From NCBI GenBank assembly GCA_024636575.1, contig JAGXGU010000004.1, positions 1 to 7,996 on the forward strand: DNA of 7,996 nucleotides, read 5' to 3'. Source of the DNA: Altererythrobacter sp. (GTDB lineage Bacteria; Pseudomonadota; Alphaproteobacteria; Sphingomonadales; Sphingomonadaceae). Position numbers and translations under genes: made by a program. Within the stretch, counting starts at the first letter, position 1. Each line of letters opens with the position of its first letter. The notes under the pieces are model-generated. The model saw nothing but the letters and a program-made list of their open reading frames with translations, had not been told where the DNA came from and ran no database searches. This document shows, piece after piece, positions 7,067 to 7,996 of this stretch.

Positions 7067-7237
7067 TTATGGTGCAGTATTCATCGCTGTCTCAACTTCG
7101 CCGAAGGTGGTGCTCAGCTGCCCGCCGAGGCTTCCCATTGCAGCGATGGCAGCAACTGAAATCAGAGCGGCGATCAGGCCGTATTCGATTGCAGTGGCGC
7201 CGTCTTCGTTACGGATCAGTTTGCTGAAAAATTTCAT
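7067..7237 (-). CDS. Flp family type IVb prepilin (56 residues)
   Basis: A small class III signal-peptide protein, the structural subunit of a Flp/Tad pilus, which is built across the envelope by the Tad machinery and used in surface adhesion. Residues 1-13 (MKFFSKLIRNEDG) form the basic leader. The prepilin peptidase site follows G13, giving mature ATAIEYGLIAALI with the family-defining Glu at +5 (E18) and Tyr at +6 (Y19) inside the hydrophobic helix. The polar C-terminus (about 36-56) is short. Length and motif are typical of Flp pilins. ATG 7237 has AGGAGA about 4 bases upstream, a good ribosome binding site. It is downstream of a second, different pilin gene on the same strand and convergent with the M48 protease gene across the hairpin. 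No tadA, cpa or rcp genes are in the window. Confidence 0.93.
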   Translation of the reverse strand: MKFFSKLIRNEDGATAIEYGLIAALISVAAIAAMGSLGGQLSTTFGEVETAMNTAP

Positions 7238-7346
7238 TGGTAGTCTCCTGGTTTGGTCTTCGTTACCCGGCCCGACCGAACATTCGATACGGACAAATCT
7301 GGGGTAGAGAGAAAGAATTTACAATTTCCTAATGCCCCGCCCCGCT

Positions 7347-7529
7347 CTATTGCGACGCCGCAATCATTTTTGCGGAAACATCTTCCCACATCTGGATTGC
7401 GGATTCGCCAAATCCCTGAACCGCGCCAATCATGGCGAGAAAGATCAAAGACAATATCAAACCGTATTCGACTGCGGTGGCCCCCGAAGCGTCGCTCCCA
7501 AGTCTGTTCAGGAATTTGCTCGGCTTCAT
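7347..7529 (-). CDS. Second Flp family type IVb prepilin (60 residues), divergent from its neighbour
   Basis: A prepilin of the same class as the next gene but clearly not a recent copy. The leader ends SDASG at residue 16, cleavage is predicted between G16 and A17, and the mature start ATAVEYGLILSLIFLAMIGAV carries Glu at +5 (E21) and Tyr at +6 (Y22). The C-terminal part (FGESAIQMWEDVSAKMIAASQ, residues 40-60) has Trp, Met and more charge than the other pilin. The frame stays open upstream to 7736, but that stretch has no pilin character and is antisense to mutT; ATG 7529 gives the normal length and has GGGTGA 4 bases upstream. The gap to the downstream pilin is 109 bases. It could be a minor pilin or an alternative major subunit of one Tad pilus. 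Confidence 0.9.
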   Translation of the reverse strand: MKPSKFLNRLGSDASGATAVEYGLILSLIFLAMIGAVQGFGESAIQMWEDVSAKMIAASQ

Positions 7530-7608
7530 ATATTCACCCGTCGGTACGATTTGATGGACCACTATTTCGCCGCAAAACCTTAAGAAGAAGTTTCGCAGGC
7601 CGCCCAAT
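7530..7608. promoter_or_regulatory. Divergent intergenic region pilin / mutT
   Basis: These 79 bases lie between two genes reading away from each other, so they should hold the promoter of the pilin pair and that of mutT. An AT-richer patch around 7574-7593, including CCTTAAG, stands out. I cannot assign reliable -35/-10 boxes or an operator; the call rests on the arrangement. Confidence 0.3.
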
Positions 7609-7996
7609 ATGGAAAATAATCCGACATGGATCCCCGTAGTCGCCATTGCCTTGCAGGATGGCGAAGGGCGCTGGCTGATGCATTTGCGCGCTGAAAACAA
7701 GCAGCACGGCGGCCTGTGGGAATTTCCGGGAGGCAAGGTGGAACCGGGCGAAACCCCCGTGAAAGCGTTGATTCGCGAGATTCAGGAGGAGCTGGGAATC
7801 ACGCTCGACGGCGGCTTGTTCAGCCCGGCGGGTTTTGCTGAGAATGATCCGCAGGTGGGCGAAATGCAGATTGTCATAATGCTTTACACGGGCGCACCGT
7901 GGAACATGCACCATCCAGTGCAGCCCCGCTGCCTTGAAGGGGGCGGTGTTGGCTGGTTTACACCTGACGAGATAGAATTGCTGGCCAAGCCGCCGC
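7609..7996 (+). CDS. mutT: MutT-type Nudix hydrolase (3' end cut off by window edge)
   Basis: A probable (deoxy)nucleoside triphosphate pyrophosphohydrolase. MutT proteins hydrolyse 8-oxo-dGTP to the monophosphate in the cytoplasm and so prevent A:T to C:G mutations. The visible 129 residues hold a complete Nudix box GX5EX7REUXEEXGU at G42-I64 with R56, E57, E60 and E61, preceded by GGLWEFPGG (34-42), the wording typical of true MutT rather than generic Nudix proteins. A beta-strand region and GWFTPDEIELLAKPP (115-129) match the end of the MutT fold, so only a few residues should be missing. ATG 7609 is the only ATG in frame after the upstream stop at 7552; its ribosome binding site is poor (AGG 9 bases upstream). 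It diverges from the pilin genes. Function as an 8-oxo-dGTPase is likely, but substrate choice within the family varies. Confidence 0.88.
   Translation, partial: MENNPTWIPVVAIALQDGEGRWLMHLRAENKQHGGLWEFPGGKVEPGETPVKALIREIQEELGITLDGGLFSPAGFAENDPQVGEMQIVIMLYTGAPWNMHHPVQPRCLEGGGVGWFTPDEIELLAKPP

Noticed and set aside
7530..7736. N-terminal extension of the distal pilin to a 129-residue protein
   Set aside because: The extra 69 residues are antisense to the mutT start and Nudix region and have no pilin leader character; ATG 7529 gives a normal-length prepilin.

Overview
The window is GC-rich (roughly 60%) and gene-dense and looks like the chromosome of an alphaproteobacterium, most likely a sphingomonad (Sphingomonadales, perhaps Erythrobacteraceae). 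That placement is an inference from protein style, the divergent aroK-aroB / xerD-accA arrangement, and the alphaproteobacterial M48 lipoprotein and Flp pilins. Nothing in the sequence names the organism.

Left part (1-1354, minus strand): aroK and aroB, two shikimate-pathway enzymes, overlap by 10 bases. aroB runs off the left edge. Middle (1426-5391, plus strand, divergent from aroK): a 52-residue single-pass membrane protein overlaps by ATGA a 621-residue exported protein with a proline-rich linker that I do not recognise. These are followed closely by a XerD-type tyrosine recombinase and by accA, the carboxyltransferase alpha subunit of acetyl-CoA carboxylase. Spacings of -4, 27 and 52 bases suggest one transcription unit. 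Next, 100 bases downstream and with its own strong ribosome binding site, comes an M48 zinc metalloprotease lipoprotein with a LysM-like tail. It ends at a strong hairpin terminator.

Right part (7067-7996): two different Flp-type (type IVb) prepilins lie in tandem on the minus strand, convergent with the protease gene. A MutT-type Nudix hydrolase diverges from them and runs off the right edge.

Most of the window is core metabolism and maintenance: aromatic amino-acid and fatty-acid precursors, chromosome dimer resolution, envelope proteolysis and nucleotide-pool sanitation. I see no CRISPR array, insertion sequence, tRNA, rRNA or phage module, and no stretch over 300 bases without a gene. 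The least explained parts are the small membrane protein coupled to the exported 621-residue protein, and the pilin pair that stands without any visible Tad secretion genes. I found no evidence for a clearly new defence or mobile system.
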